From the NCBI GenBank assembly GCA_028819215.1, contig JAPPMG010000080.1:1-37397 (forward strand): a stretch of 37,397 nucleotides of DNA, in the 5' to 3' direction. This document shows, piece after piece, positions 9,392-17,669 of the stretch; the first letter of the stretch is position 1, and each line of letters begins with the position of its first letter. This stretch comes from Bryobacterales bacterium (GTDB lineage Bacteria; Acidobacteriota; Terriglobia; Bryobacterales; UBA6623). Under the pieces are notes generated by a model. The model was not told the origin of the DNA, did not search any database, and saw only the letters and a list, made by a program, of their open reading frames with translations. A program made the translations under genes and the position numbers.

Positions 9392-9397
9392 ATTGTA
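9392..9397 (-). promoter_or_regulatory. candidate -10 box of the DUF1080 (and dnaG) transcript
   Basis: On the minus strand TACAAT (five of six matches) ends nine bases before the ATG at 9382. Transcription would begin about two bases before the start codon. No convincing -35 is present. Confidence 0.45.
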
Positions 9398-9595
9398 CTA
9401 GAGCACCCATGCTCTCAGTCCGAAGCCGGCCTCTCTCGCAATCAATCCCTGCAACGGTCGCCTAGCGGAGCCGCCGGGGCGTGCACCGGGTCTGCCATTA
9501 CGGTCTTCGCTTTCGGAATGGGTGCGGACGTCTAGACAGCTGAAGATCGAGCAACCACCCCTTCGTATCCTCAATCGCGCAGGCGCAGGCGCCGA

Positions 9596-9626
9596 GGCGG
9601 GGCCTCGTGCCCTAGCTGGCCCCGCC
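9596..9626. repeat. GC-rich inverted repeat upstream of the PQQ dehydrogenase
   Basis: GGCGGGGCC (9596-9604) and its perfect complement GGCCCCGCC (9618-9626) flank a 13-base loop. There is no following T-tract, so it is not a standard terminator. It lies 28 bases upstream of the candidate -10 box and could be an operator or a transcription barrier. Confidence 0.5.
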
Positions 9627-9654
9627 CGTCTCTACGAATGGCCAGCGGCTGCTA

Positions 9655-9660
9655 TATGAT
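9655..9660 (+). promoter_or_regulatory. candidate -10 box of the PQQ dehydrogenase
   Basis: TATGAT matches five of six consensus bases and lies 12 bases before the ATG at 9673. No SD is found in between, so the leader would be only about five bases. Confidence 0.4.
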
Positions 9661-9672
9661 GTCGGCAACACC

Positions 9673-11571
9673 ATGCCATACCGCCCGACCCGACGAGCGT
9701 TCATGCAGTGCGCCGCCTTGTCCACTGCGGCTCTGCACACGCAGCCAGCCAGCCCTTACGTCGCCGCCACTGACGACTGGCGTCACTACGGCGGCTCGCT
9801 GGGCGCGACGCGCTACTCCGAACTGGACCAAATCAATCGTTCCAACGTCTCCGATCTCAAAGTCGCTTGGGTCCACGCGACTGGCGACAGCCAAGACCGC
9901 CCTGCGACGAAGATCGAATGCACACCGATAGTGGTCGACGGCCGGATGTACGTCACCACGGCCCAAGTGCAGGTACGGGCCCTCGACGCAACGACGGGGG
10001 AAATGCTCTGGAACTTCGACCCATTCGAGGGGATCCGAATGCGCCGCTCGAAAGGCGTAAACCGCGGCGTGGCGTATTGGTCCGACGGCTCGGATCGCCG
10101 CATCTTCATGTCCGGATCGGCGCAGGACTACCTGTACTGCCTCAATGCCGATACCGGCAAGTTGGTGCCGGAGTTCGCGGACGGCGGTGTCCTAGACATG
10201 AAGCTGGACCTGGACCGGGACATGCCGGACTCAGTGCGCTCCTACTACGCCAGCCCTCCGGTGATCTTCGAAGACATGCTGCTGTTAGGAGGCGGTTCCG
10301 GCAGCGAAGGGCCCGCACCAGCCGCCCCCGGGCACATCCGCGCATTCGACGTGCGCACAGGCAAGCGGTTGTGGATTTTCCATACGATCCCACACCCCGG
10401 CGAATTCGGCTACGAAACTTGGGGCAAGGACAGTTGGAAGACCGCCGGCGGCGCGAACAACTGGGGCGGTATGAGCCTCGATCCAGAACGCGGCTGGCTG
10501 TTCGTCTCGACCGGATCGCCGACGTACGACTTCTACGGCGCGGACAGGCCGGGCGCCAACCTGTTCGGGAATTGCGTCATCGCTCTGGACGCTCGCACGG
10601 GCGAACGCCAGTGGCACTACCAGACGATTCACCACGACCTGTGGGACTACGACCTGCCCGCACAGCCCGTACTGGCACGGCGCAAGAACGGCAACCAATG
10701 GCAAGACCTAGTCGTGCAGATCTCCAAACAAGCCTTCTGGTACATCTTCGACCGCGGCACCGGAGAACCGATCTGGGAGATCGAAGAAGTGCCAGTGCCT
10801 GACTCCGACATGGAGGGCGAGCACGTCTACCCGACCCAGCCGTTTCCGACCAAGCCCCCACCATTTGCACGCCAGGGATTCGAGAGCGACGAGTACATCA
10901 CAGACATCTCCGAAGAATCGCGCGAGTACATCAAGAGACGTCTCAAGGACCTGCGCCGCGGAATGCTCTACACGCCGCCCAGCCGCGGCGGGACAGTGTA
11001 CAACCCGGGGACCGTCGGAGGGACCATCTGGGGCGGGACCAGCCACGATCCCGAGGCCGGCCTGATGTTCATCAATACCAACAACTGGCCGAAGTTCTTC
11101 ACGCTCATCGATGCGCCCGAGGGGCTCGGCTACCCCCTCATGCACACCGGCTATCCGTTCTTCGTGGATCAGGACAAGTACTCGGCGGCCAAGCCGCCGT
11201 GGGGCGAACTGCTGTGCCTGGACTTGGTCACGGGCGACTACCGCTGGCGCAGGCCTATCGGCGAGTATGCCGAGCTGAAGGCCAAGGGCATCGAAGGAAC
11301 GGGCACGTTTAACGTGGGAGGCTCGATCGTCACCAAGGGCGGGCTGCTATTCCTTGGCGCGACGCAGGACGAGAAGTTTTGGGCGTTTGATACCAGCACG
11401 GGGAAGGCCCTGTTCGAGCACCAGCTCTCGGCTGGTGGCTACGCCACGCCATGCACGTATGCGGTCGACGGCAAGCAGTACGTCGTCATCGCGGCCGGCG
11501 GCGGAGGACGCGACATCGGCAGCGGAGGAAGGAAGTCGGGCGACGAGTTTGTGGCGTTCAGCCTAGAATAG
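9673..11571 (+). CDS. Tat-exported PQQ-dependent dehydrogenase (quinoprotein)
   Basis: This 632-residue protein starts with a twin-arginine signal (TRRAFMQCAALS, R7-R8). It continues with the classic quinoprotein opening 'DWRHYGGSLGATRYSEL' and 'DQINRSNVSDLKVAW'. Family hallmarks follow: 'HHDLWDYDLPAQPVL', 'GGLLFLGATQDEKFWAFD' and, near the C-terminus, 'GGYATPCTYAVDGKQYVVI'. These fit an eight-bladed PQQ propeller that oxidises sugars or alcohols in the periplasm. There is no N-terminal membrane domain as in Gcd and no C-terminal cytochrome c, so electrons must go to a separate carrier. The substrate cannot be read from the sequence. The stop codon overlaps by nine bases a vapC remnant on the opposite strand. 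Confidence 0.92.
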   Translation: MPYRPTRRAFMQCAALSTAALHTQPASPYVAATDDWRHYGGSLGATRYSELDQINRSNVSDLKVAWVHATGDSQDRPATKIECTPIVVDGRMYVTTAQVQVRALDATTGEMLWNFDPFEGIRMRRSKGVNRGVAYWSDGSDRRIFMSGSAQDYLYCLNADTGKLVPEFADGGVLDMKLDLDRDMPDSVRSYYASPPVIFEDMLLLGGGSGSEGPAPAAPGHIRAFDVRTGKRLWIFHTIPHPGEFGYETWGKDSWKTAGGANNWGGMSLDPERGWLFVSTGSPTYDFYGADRPGANLFGNCVIALDARTGERQWHYQTIHHDLWDYDLPAQPVLARRKNGNQWQDLVVQISKQAFWYIFDRGTGEPIWEIEEVPVPDSDMEGEHVYPTQPFPTKPPPFARQGFESDEYITDISEESREYIKRRLKDLRRGMLYTPPSRGGTVYNPGTVGGTIWGGTSHDPEAGLMFINTNNWPKFFTLIDAPEGLGYPLMHTGYPFFVDQDKYSAAKPPWGELLCLDLVTGDYRWRRPIGEYAELKAKGIEGTGTFNVGGSIVTKGGLLFLGATQDEKFWAFDTSTGKALFEHQLSAGGYATPCTYAVDGKQYVVIAAGGGGRDIGSGGRKSGDEFVAFSLE

Positions 11572-11652
11572 CCGGCCAGCAAGATGAGCCGGGCCATCCC
11601 GACCGGACGCGTGCGCATGGATCGGCACACCCTTGTCGATGAAGGCGGTCAT
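11563..11652 (-). pseudogene. truncated VapC-like PIN-domain toxin (29 codons)
   Basis: This short reading frame starts at an ATG that overlaps the antitoxin stop codon (ATGA, 11649-11652), exactly where VapC starts in a VapBC operon. It reads MTAFIDKGVPIHAHASGRDG and then nine more residues before TAG. Intact PIN toxins of this group begin like 'MTAFIDTNVPIYA..', so the resemblance is strong, but the catalytic D-T-N has become D-K-G. The frame then runs into the 3' end of the PQQ dehydrogenase and stops, so about 100 residues of the PIN domain are missing. It is non-functional as a nuclease. The match was made by eye. Confidence 0.7.
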
Positions 11653-11879
11653 CGGGTGTTGCCTTCATCGCGATCGAAACTGCAGTCCTCGGGGATGGGC
11701 CATGCGCGGGCTCGCATGCGTTCGATAGCCTGCGCCCGCGATTCGGCCTTCGCCACTACGATGCGCAGCGGAGTAGCCGCCACGACTTCCAGTTGGTCGC
11801 CTGGCTTGAGACCGAGTGAGCGCACCAACTTCTGCGGCAGCCGCACGCCCAAGCTATTGCCCCATCTCGAAACCCGCAT
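11649..11879 (-). CDS. VapB-type antitoxin, AbrB/MazE/SpoVT fold
   Basis: This 76-residue protein has the swapped-hairpin AbrB/MazE DNA-binding domain in residues 1-45 (MRVSRWGNSLGVRLPQKLV, then 'LGLKPGDQLEV'). Its C-terminal tail ends in 'FDRDEGNTR', typical of VapB antitoxins that bind a PIN toxin. VapB normally represses its own operon and neutralises VapC. Here the toxin frame that overlaps its stop codon is only a stub, so the antitoxin is an orphan. It may survive as a regulator, may neutralise a related toxin elsewhere, or may simply be decaying. No clear SD or promoter was identified upstream. Confidence 0.85.
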   Translation of the reverse strand: MRVSRWGNSLGVRLPQKLVRSLGLKPGDQLEVVAATPLRIVVAKAESRAQAIERMRARAWPIPEDCSFDRDEGNTR

Positions 11880-12266
11880 GGCGCTTCACCATGTAATCGC
11901 CCAATAGCAAATCGTGGATGGCAGCCACTAGCCGACGGCTCCAACGGATACTCCCGGAACGCCGGTCTGCGGCTAGAGCAGGGATGCACTCAGCTATCCG
12001 CTGCGAACTCAGTAAGCTAGCGTCGAAGTCGGAATTCCCTCCGCGGGCCAGCCCGAAGGCGCCGCCAATAGCTCGACGCGCTCTCTCCGTGGAATCGAGA
12101 AAGAGGGCCCACCGTGGGTAGCATCTAAGCCGAAGTCCAAGGGAACTTCTTGATACGGCTTTCCGGACAGTGCTTAGCGGAGCCACTGCCCGCACCATCA
12201 AGGGCTCCTTGGAGTCGTGGCACCGAAGAGAAACTGGTGTAGGCGGCGTCCGCCCAACCCGCCGCT
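11880..12266. other. intergenic region without a recognised gene
   Basis: These 387 bases lie between vapB and the 3' end of glnE, both on the minus strand. Open frames here (for example a 115-codon frame on the minus strand) show no family resemblance that I recognise. The region could hold the vapB promoter or further debris of an accessory insertion. Confidence 0.4.
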
Positions 12267-15185
12267 CTATCCGACCCCTTGGAACGCCTTGCCGAAGACT
12301 TCCCGCACCTGCTTCCTAGTTGCATCGACAATCTCCGCCAAGGAGCCTTGGCGGACCTCGTTGGGGAGCCAGCGGGACACTAGCGCCCCGAGCAGCTCGC
12401 GCTGCCACTCGGTGGGCGGGAGGTCGTGCGCCGAGGTCCCGGTCGACACGCGCACGCCGTGGTCGAGGGATCGGAGCACTTGCGTGGCGCGCAGCAGCGT
12501 GTCCAAATCAGGTCCGAACGCCGGATCAGTCTTGCGTATGATCTCGATCCTCTGCGGTGTATTGAGCGATTCGTAGAACGCCTCGGCGTGCCGCAGCCGC
12601 CAGTAGAGCAAGATGAAATCGATGTCGTAATAGCCGCCAGGGCCGGACTTGAGCGGCTTGGCCGCACCCTGCTCCGTCTCGAGGCGCATGCGCATGCGCA
12701 GCAGGAGCGCGGCAAACTCGTCTTCGTGGGAAAAGCGCTGCCACAGCACATCTTGCAACTTGGCCAAGAACTGCCTTCCCGCCTCCGCGTCGCCGGCAAT
12801 GTTGCGAGCCTTCATGTAGGTGATCGCTTCCCACGACTCGGCCTTGCCGGAGAAATACGCCAAGAACTGCGCCTCGGTCTGGACTAAGTCGCCGTTCCTG
12901 CCCAAGGGTCGCAGCCGAGCGTCGATCGTAAACATCTGGCCATCGGCCGTATAGCTGCTGACGATATCGATGATCCGGTTGGCGACCAGCGTCCACAGCT
13001 GGATGCGTGGAGCCTCGCTGTCGGGGATCACGAAGGCCACGTCGGCGTCCGATCCGAAGTCGAACTCCCGCATTCCCAGCCGACCGAGAGCAATGACGCG
13101 GATCGCCCGAGCCGGGTCAATAGCCTCGCGCTTTTGCGCAGCGGCTTCTCTTGTCGCCAGCGCGTGGGCCGCTCTCATGATGCCTTCGGCGAGATCGCTG
13201 GAGTCCGACAGCGTTGCGAAGACATCGTCCCCGTCGCAGATGCTGCGGGTTTGAATCGATAGCATCTGGCAGCGGTACAAGCGCCGCAAGGTCCCGGCGG
13301 TATCGTCCGGATCTTGGTCGACCGCCATGATGTGCTCCAGTGAACGCGAAATCGGCTCTGCGGTCGCCCCGACATCTCCAGCGATTACAGCGAGATCCTC
13401 AGGGAAACGCAGCAGGTAACCGCCGAAATGGCTGCTGTAATCCACCAATTGCGCGATTCGCGGGACCACATTGGGGTTGCTGGACAGCACTTCCAGCACG
13501 GAGGGCATCCCAACGATCCTCTCCAGCAGCTGCTCTAGCATGCGGTTGCCCCACCGCAGGTTGACGCTGTCGAAACTCTCCGCCAGCGGTGCCGAGAACT
13601 GCCGCAGGCGCGGCAGGTGGACCCGCCACACTGACGACGCGACCGGAGCAGTGCGATCAGAGGAGGCAGATTGGTGCCCGCTCGAAGGCTGCACCCTTGC
13701 CACGGGCTTGACGGCAGGCTCTCGTTGGCCGCGTATCACCCGGTCGTAGATTTCGCTCACCGACCGACAGCAATCCTCGATATCCGACCGCAGAGACTCA
13801 GGCGCTTCTGGGCTTCGGCCCTTGCCCATCTGGATCGCTACGCGGCATGCGGCCTCTTCGTTCGTCGGCAGTTGATGCGTCTGCTGGTTGTTCGCCAGCT
13901 GCAATCGGTGCTCCACCGTTCTGAGAAAGCTGTAGGCACGGAAAAGCCTGCTGTAGTCGTGGTCAACGAGATAGCCTTTCTCCCGCAGGCGATGCAGCGC
14001 GTACATCGTGCCGCCGCTGCGCAAGAACGTGTCCTGCCCGCCATGCAGGCGCTGCAAGCACTGCACCAGAAACTCGATGTCGCGAATGCCGCCGGGATCC
14101 AGCTTGACGTCCAATGCTGTGGGGGGCCGTGACTTGCGTGCCTTCTGGATGCGGTCGCGCGTCGCCGCGAGAGTCTCGATTTGCGAGAAGTCGGTAGTCG
14201 TGCGGTAGATGCGTGGCGTGACGACATCAAGAAACCTGCGCCCCAGCCTCAGATCGCCGGCCACCGGCCGAGCCTTGAGCAGCATCTGCAACTCCCAGTC
14301 GCGCGCCCGCTGGAAGTAGTAATGCGTCGCGGCAGAGATCGGGTACACCAGTTCCCCCGCGTTCCCTTCCGGGCGCAGCCTGAGGTCGATCCTGTAACTG
14401 AAGCCCTCCGGGGTGACGGCCGAGAGCATGTTTGTCAGGCGCTTGGCCAGCTTCACGGTGAAGTCTTGGTTGGTCGTCACCACCGGCCCGTGTGTATGGC
14501 CATCGCCGGTGTGGATGTACATCAGGTCAACGTCGGAACTGTAGTTCAGCTCAGCCCCGCCGAGCTTCCCCAGGGCGATGACCGCAAATCCGCAAATGAT
14601 CTGCCCATTGCGGGCATCGCACAGGGGCCTGCCAAAGCGCCGAACCAGCTGCTGGCGGATATGGTCATGCGCTGCTTGGATCAGCGCGTCCGCCAGGCTG
14701 GAAAGATCCCGCGCGGTCTCCGCCAAGGGGGCGAATCCGAGCAGGTCGCGCATCGCGATGCGCAACATGTGCTGTCGCTTTAGCCGCGCCAGCTGCACCG
14801 CGACCACTTCGTCGGCAGCATCGGCGTAGAAGGAGCCGATTTCCGAGCGCAGTTCGCCGGCGATGGTAGGCCGCTCCAGATTCTCCGGCTCCAGCGCCCA
14901 GCGCAGCAGCTCGGGCTGGCTCAGGAGAAGGTTTGACAGGTAGCGGCTGTTGCTAAAGACGGTCAGAGCCGCATAGACAGCCTTGCCATCGAAATCTTCG
15001 GGACGGGTGCCGGGGGTGGTCTGCTCGCAGAACTGCTGCAGGCGCTGCAGCGCGCCGACCGGATCCGGCAACGGGTCCAGAAGGCGCGGAATCCGGGCGA
15101 TCGCACGCCCGGATAGGTGCGCGGAGAGGCGGTCGAGCAACGCTGGCACGCGCTCGTCAATGCTGGACGTGGCGACAACCGACAT
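12267..15185 (-). CDS. glnE: bifunctional glutamine synthetase adenylyltransferase/deadenylyltransferase
   Basis: GlnE adds AMP to, or removes it from, glutamine synthetase in response to nitrogen status. Both nucleotidyltransferase domains are visible. The N-terminal one has 'ALGKLGGAELNYSSDVDL' (D218, D220) and 'YRIDLRLRPEG'. The C-terminal one has 'ALGRLGMREFDFGSDADV' (D713, D715) and 'FTIDARLRPLG'. All four metal-binding aspartates are kept, so both activities are probably intact. I chose the ATG at 15185 (972 residues). The longer frame up to 15344 overlaps the divergent gene and adds no conserved sequence. No SD is seen. A weak -10-like TATTCT lies at 15200-15205. A Pro/Ser-rich linker at about 490-515 separates the two halves. 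Confidence 0.95.
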   Translation of the reverse strand: MSVVATSSIDERVPALLDRLSAHLSGRAIARIPRLLDPLPDPVGALQRLQQFCEQTTPGTRPEDFDGKAVYAALTVFSNSRYLSNLLLSQPELLRWALEPENLERPTIAGELRSEIGSFYADAADEVVAVQLARLKRQHMLRIAMRDLLGFAPLAETARDLSSLADALIQAAHDHIRQQLVRRFGRPLCDARNGQIICGFAVIALGKLGGAELNYSSDVDLMYIHTGDGHTHGPVVTTNQDFTVKLAKRLTNMLSAVTPEGFSYRIDLRLRPEGNAGELVYPISAATHYYFQRARDWELQMLLKARPVAGDLRLGRRFLDVVTPRIYRTTTDFSQIETLAATRDRIQKARKSRPPTALDVKLDPGGIRDIEFLVQCLQRLHGGQDTFLRSGGTMYALHRLREKGYLVDHDYSRLFRAYSFLRTVEHRLQLANNQQTHQLPTNEEAACRVAIQMGKGRSPEAPESLRSDIEDCCRSVSEIYDRVIRGQREPAVKPVARVQPSSGHQSASSDRTAPVASSVWRVHLPRLRQFSAPLAESFDSVNLRWGNRMLEQLLERIVGMPSVLEVLSSNPNVVPRIAQLVDYSSHFGGYLLRFPEDLAVIAGDVGATAEPISRSLEHIMAVDQDPDDTAGTLRRLYRCQMLSIQTRSICDGDDVFATLSDSSDLAEGIMRAAHALATREAAAQKREAIDPARAIRVIALGRLGMREFDFGSDADVAFVIPDSEAPRIQLWTLVANRIIDIVSSYTADGQMFTIDARLRPLGRNGDLVQTEAQFLAYFSGKAESWEAITYMKARNIAGDAEAGRQFLAKLQDVLWQRFSHEDEFAALLLRMRMRLETEQGAAKPLKSGPGGYYDIDFILLYWRLRHAEAFYESLNTPQRIEIIRKTDPAFGPDLDTLLRATQVLRSLDHGVRVSTGTSAHDLPPTEWQRELLGALVSRWLPNEVRQGSLAEIVDATRKQVREVFGKAFQGVG

Positions 15186-15275
15186 CGACGGCAATTCGCA
15201 GAATACCCTAGGGGCAGCAGGCGACCTGCGAGAATGACACAATAGCGACTCAGAATCCGGGGAGCTAACGAGGCG

Positions 15276-16076
15276 ATGCTCACACGCAGGATGTTCACAC
15301 TCGGCGCGGCGGGAGCGACGGCCCTCGGCGCCGAGACCCGCCAAGAGAAGGCCAAGCGGTTGGTCAACGAGGCGTTTGCGGCGGTCGGCGGACAGAAGTT
15401 CCTAGACGTCCAGACCCAGGTTCGCGCCGGTCGGGCGTACTCCTTCTACAACCGACAGGTGCGCGGGACGGCCCGGATTACGATCTATGACCGCTTCGAC
15501 CAAATGCAGCCCGACGCGGGCGACGACTGGCTGCCGCTCAAGCGGCGCGAAGTCTATACCGAGAAAGGCGACTACTACGCACTGTTCCTCAACGGCGCAG
15601 GGTTCGAAGTGACCTATCGGGGCACCGTCCCGCAGCCGGAGGACTACATGCAGAGATACCGCCTGGAGAGCCGGCGCGACATCTTCTACTTCATGCGCTA
15701 TCGCATGCACGAGCCCGGGCTGTACTACTACTACAACGGCACTGAGATCGTCGACAACGTGCCAGCGGACTCGCTTGACATCGTGGACGCCGAAGGCGAG
15801 GCGATCACTCTCTATCTCAGACAGTCGGACGGCCTACCGCTGCAGCAGGAATACCTGCGGCGCGATCCCAAGACGCGCATACCGTACGAGGAGAAGTCGG
15901 TCTTCGGCCGCTACAAGCCGGTGGGCGACGTATTGCTGCCATGGATCATTCGGCGCGAGCGCGACGGAGACAAGGTCTTCGAGCTGTATGCCGACAGCTA
16001 CGAAGTCAACCGCGCCTTGAGCGGCGACGTGTTCACGCTGCCGAACGACCTGCCGATGCTGCCGCCCAATCCATAG
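15276..16076 (+). CDS. Tat-exported protein, LolA-like fold suspected
   Basis: This 266-residue protein starts with a short twin-arginine signal (TRRMFTLGAAGATALGAE). The mature part opens with a helix ('KAKRLVNEAFAAVGGQKFLDV') and then alternates beta-strands with charged turns, including 'YYNGTEIVDNVPADSLDIVD' and 'YRLESRRDIFYFMRYRM'. It resembles the acidobacterial proteins annotated as outer-membrane lipoprotein-sorting (LolA-like), whose fold binds lipids. I am not certain of that assignment and no ligand can be named. GGGGAG at 15259-15264 lies 11 bases before the ATG, and a closer GAGG lies at 15270-15273. It is divergent from glnE and ends 12 bases from the convergent VTT-domain gene. 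Confidence 0.7.
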   Translation: MLTRRMFTLGAAGATALGAETRQEKAKRLVNEAFAAVGGQKFLDVQTQVRAGRAYSFYNRQVRGTARITIYDRFDQMQPDAGDDWLPLKRREVYTEKGDYYALFLNGAGFEVTYRGTVPQPEDYMQRYRLESRRDIFYFMRYRMHEPGLYYYYNGTEIVDNVPADSLDIVDAEGEAITLYLRQSDGLPLQQEYLRRDPKTRIPYEEKSVFGRYKPVGDVLLPWIIRRERDGDKVFELYADSYEVNRALSGDVFTLPNDLPMLPPNP

Positions 16077-16088
16077 CGCTCGCACCTG

Positions 16089-16688
16089 CTAGCGGTTCAG
16101 CCAGCGGTCGGAGAGCTGGTGAACCGCAACGAACAGGGCGACCAGCAGAGCGCACGCGACCACAACTAGGTAGAGGTGGTCGCCGGCGAGTTCCATGGCC
16201 CTGTCGCCATAGCGGATCCCGAGAAACACCACCCCGAAGTAGCGCACGACTCGCGAAAACCCCACGGCAAGGCAGAACCAGCCCAGAGGCATCTGGAAGA
16301 TCCCAGCGGCCAAGACGACGGGTTTCATCGGCAACGGGAGCGGGATCATGGCGACAGGGATCAGCGCGGCGGCGCCCCACTTGCCCACCAAGTCACTCAG
16401 GCGCGTGATGCCGCGCTCGGTGATCCGCTTCCGGAGCATAGCCCGGCCCGCCCGCCGCGCCAAGAAATAGAGCGTCACGCTCCCGATCACGGATCCCACG
16501 GTTCCGAGACCGGCCGCCCAATAGGCACTTCCGGGCGTTGCGATGGCCTGCGCCAAGAGCAGAGCGTCAACGCCCTGCGGCATGGGAATGAACGCGCTAT
16601 CGGCCAGCGCGATCAGGAAAACTCCCCAAGGACCCAGAAAGCCCGCCGCGGCGGCCACCCACTCCCCAAGTTGACGGACGAATGCCAA
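16089..16688 (-). CDS. DedA/VTT-domain membrane protein (YqaA-like)
   Basis: This protein of about 199 residues has four to five hydrophobic segments (about 14-34, 51-76, 108-130, 138-160, 175-192). It carries the VTT-type signature regions 'FLIALADSAFIPMPQGVDAL', 'GTVGSVIGSVTLYFLARRAG' and 'IPVAMIPLPLPMKPVVLAAG'. VTT/DedA proteins are inner-membrane proteins, and several act as lipid scramblases or flippases. The start is a TTG at 16688, with GGGAG about ten bases upstream as SD. A later start would cut into the first hydrophobic segment. It is transcribed divergently from the SprT-like gene, with 41 bases between them. Confidence 0.88.
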   Translation of the reverse strand: MAFVRQLGEWVAAAAGFLGPWGVFLIALADSAFIPMPQGVDALLLAQAIATPGSAYWAAGLGTVGSVIGSVTLYFLARRAGRAMLRKRITERGITRLSDLVGKWGAAALIPVAMIPLPLPMKPVVLAAGIFQMPLGWFCLAVGFSRVVRYFGVVFLGIRYGDRAMELAGDHLYLVVVACALLVALFVAVHQLSDRWLNR

Positions 16689-16712
16689 GGCGGTCGATCT
16701 CCCATTGTGGCG

Positions 16713-16718
16713 TATATT
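16713..16718 (+). promoter_or_regulatory. candidate -10 box of the SprT-like gene
   Basis: TATATT (five of six) lies 11 bases before the ATG at 16730. The AT-rich island CGTATATTCG sits in a GC-rich stretch between two divergent genes, so it may serve both directions. Confidence 0.4.
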
Positions 16719-16729
16719 CGGAGACAGGC

Positions 16730-17572
16730 ATGCCGACCGCCCGGGACACCCCCCTGCACGCCCCCGTTCAGTTCCCGGCGGGTAGCCGCCTCGTGCGAGG
16801 TCACCTTGCCCGCAAGTCCCGCTCGTTCGCTCTCGTGGTGGCCGAGGACGGCGGGGAATACAACGTTCCGTGGCCGGTCATGCAGCATCACCGCTCTGGA
16901 GTGCACAAGAACGTCAGCCCGCGCAACGAAGAGCTCGTAGCCGACTTTCTCCCGGGAGCCGAGGTCTCCTTCCGGTCTCGCTCCGACACCCTGCGAGGCG
17001 TAGTCGTTCGCAATGGGCCAAAGCGCGCCCGAGTGGCTTGTGAGGGCACTGAGTACAGCGTGCCGTATGGCTTGCTCAAGGCCATCAATTCAGACGCGCG
17101 CGAGAGCAACCAACGGAGACTATCCGACTGTGTCGCGGTGGCCGAGGCGCTCATCCAGCAGCACGGTCTGGACGGCTGGAGCTTCCAGTTCGACAGCGCC
17201 CAGAAACGGGCCGGCGCCTGCACCTTCAACACCAAGGTAGTCAGCCTCTCACGCTTCTATTGCATCAAGGCCAGCGACGCTCAGATTCGCGACACGATCC
17301 TGCACGAGATCGCGCACGCACTGGCTGGCCCCAAGCACAACCACGACGCGACTTGGAAACGCATTGCCCGCGCCATCGGCTGCACTGCCGACCGGTGCCA
17401 CACTGTTGATTTCGCTCCGCCGAAATACATCGCGTCGTGCCCTCGCTGCGGCTGGCATCAGAAGAAGAACCGCCGGCTGCGCGGAGGCGCTTGCAGGACT
17501 TGCGGCCAACTCGTGACATACCGCAGGTTCACTCAGCAAGTCTGGGACACGCTTTCCCGACAGCGCGCCTGA
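16730..17572 (+). CDS. SprT-like zinc metalloprotease with duplicated N-terminal beta domains
   Basis: The C-terminal half is a SprT-like domain. It has HEIAH (H192, E193, H196), a third likely zinc ligand in 'HNHDATW' (H205), and a closing zinc ribbon CPRCG...CRTCG (about 241-263). SprT/Spartan proteases degrade DNA-protein crosslinks in eukaryotes; bacterial roles are poorly known. The N-terminal 110 residues hold two related copies of a small beta-rich module, 'PAGSRLVRGHL...EYNVPW..M' and 'PGAEVSFRSR...EYSVPYGLL'. They resemble each other and could be SH3-like binding modules. I use the ATG at 16730 (281 residues) because the earlier start at 16682 would overlap the divergent gene. Confidence 0.87.
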   Translation: MPTARDTPLHAPVQFPAGSRLVRGHLARKSRSFALVVAEDGGEYNVPWPVMQHHRSGVHKNVSPRNEELVADFLPGAEVSFRSRSDTLRGVVVRNGPKRARVACEGTEYSVPYGLLKAINSDARESNQRRLSDCVAVAEALIQQHGLDGWSFQFDSAQKRAGACTFNTKVVSLSRFYCIKASDAQIRDTILHEIAHALAGPKHNHDATWKRIARAIGCTADRCHTVDFAPPKYIASCPRCGWHQKKNRRLRGGACRTCGQLVTYRRFTQQVWDTLSRQRA

Positions 17573-17669
17573 GCGAACGGCTACAGGCGCCACTCCTTTT
17601 CCAAGAAGCAGGAGATGCCGGATCCTGCGTTGGCACTGGCCGACGCGGCCGAGGACTACGTTACGGAGA

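Larger units (their letters stand above)
9383..9672. other. intergenic region between divergent genes
   Basis: No gene is recognised here. The region separates the DUF1080 and PQQ dehydrogenase genes, which diverge. It holds a -10-like box at each end and one strong GC-rich inverted repeat, each listed separately. Confidence 0.6.

Noticed and set aside
8669..9535. A 288-codon frame on the plus strand
   Set aside because: It is antisense to the DUF1080 gene, whose frame has a signal peptide and a full domain.
9867..10802. A 311-codon frame on the plus strand
   Set aside because: It overlaps the PQQ dehydrogenase in another frame and is Arg/Pro-rich without any family resemblance; a shadow frame.
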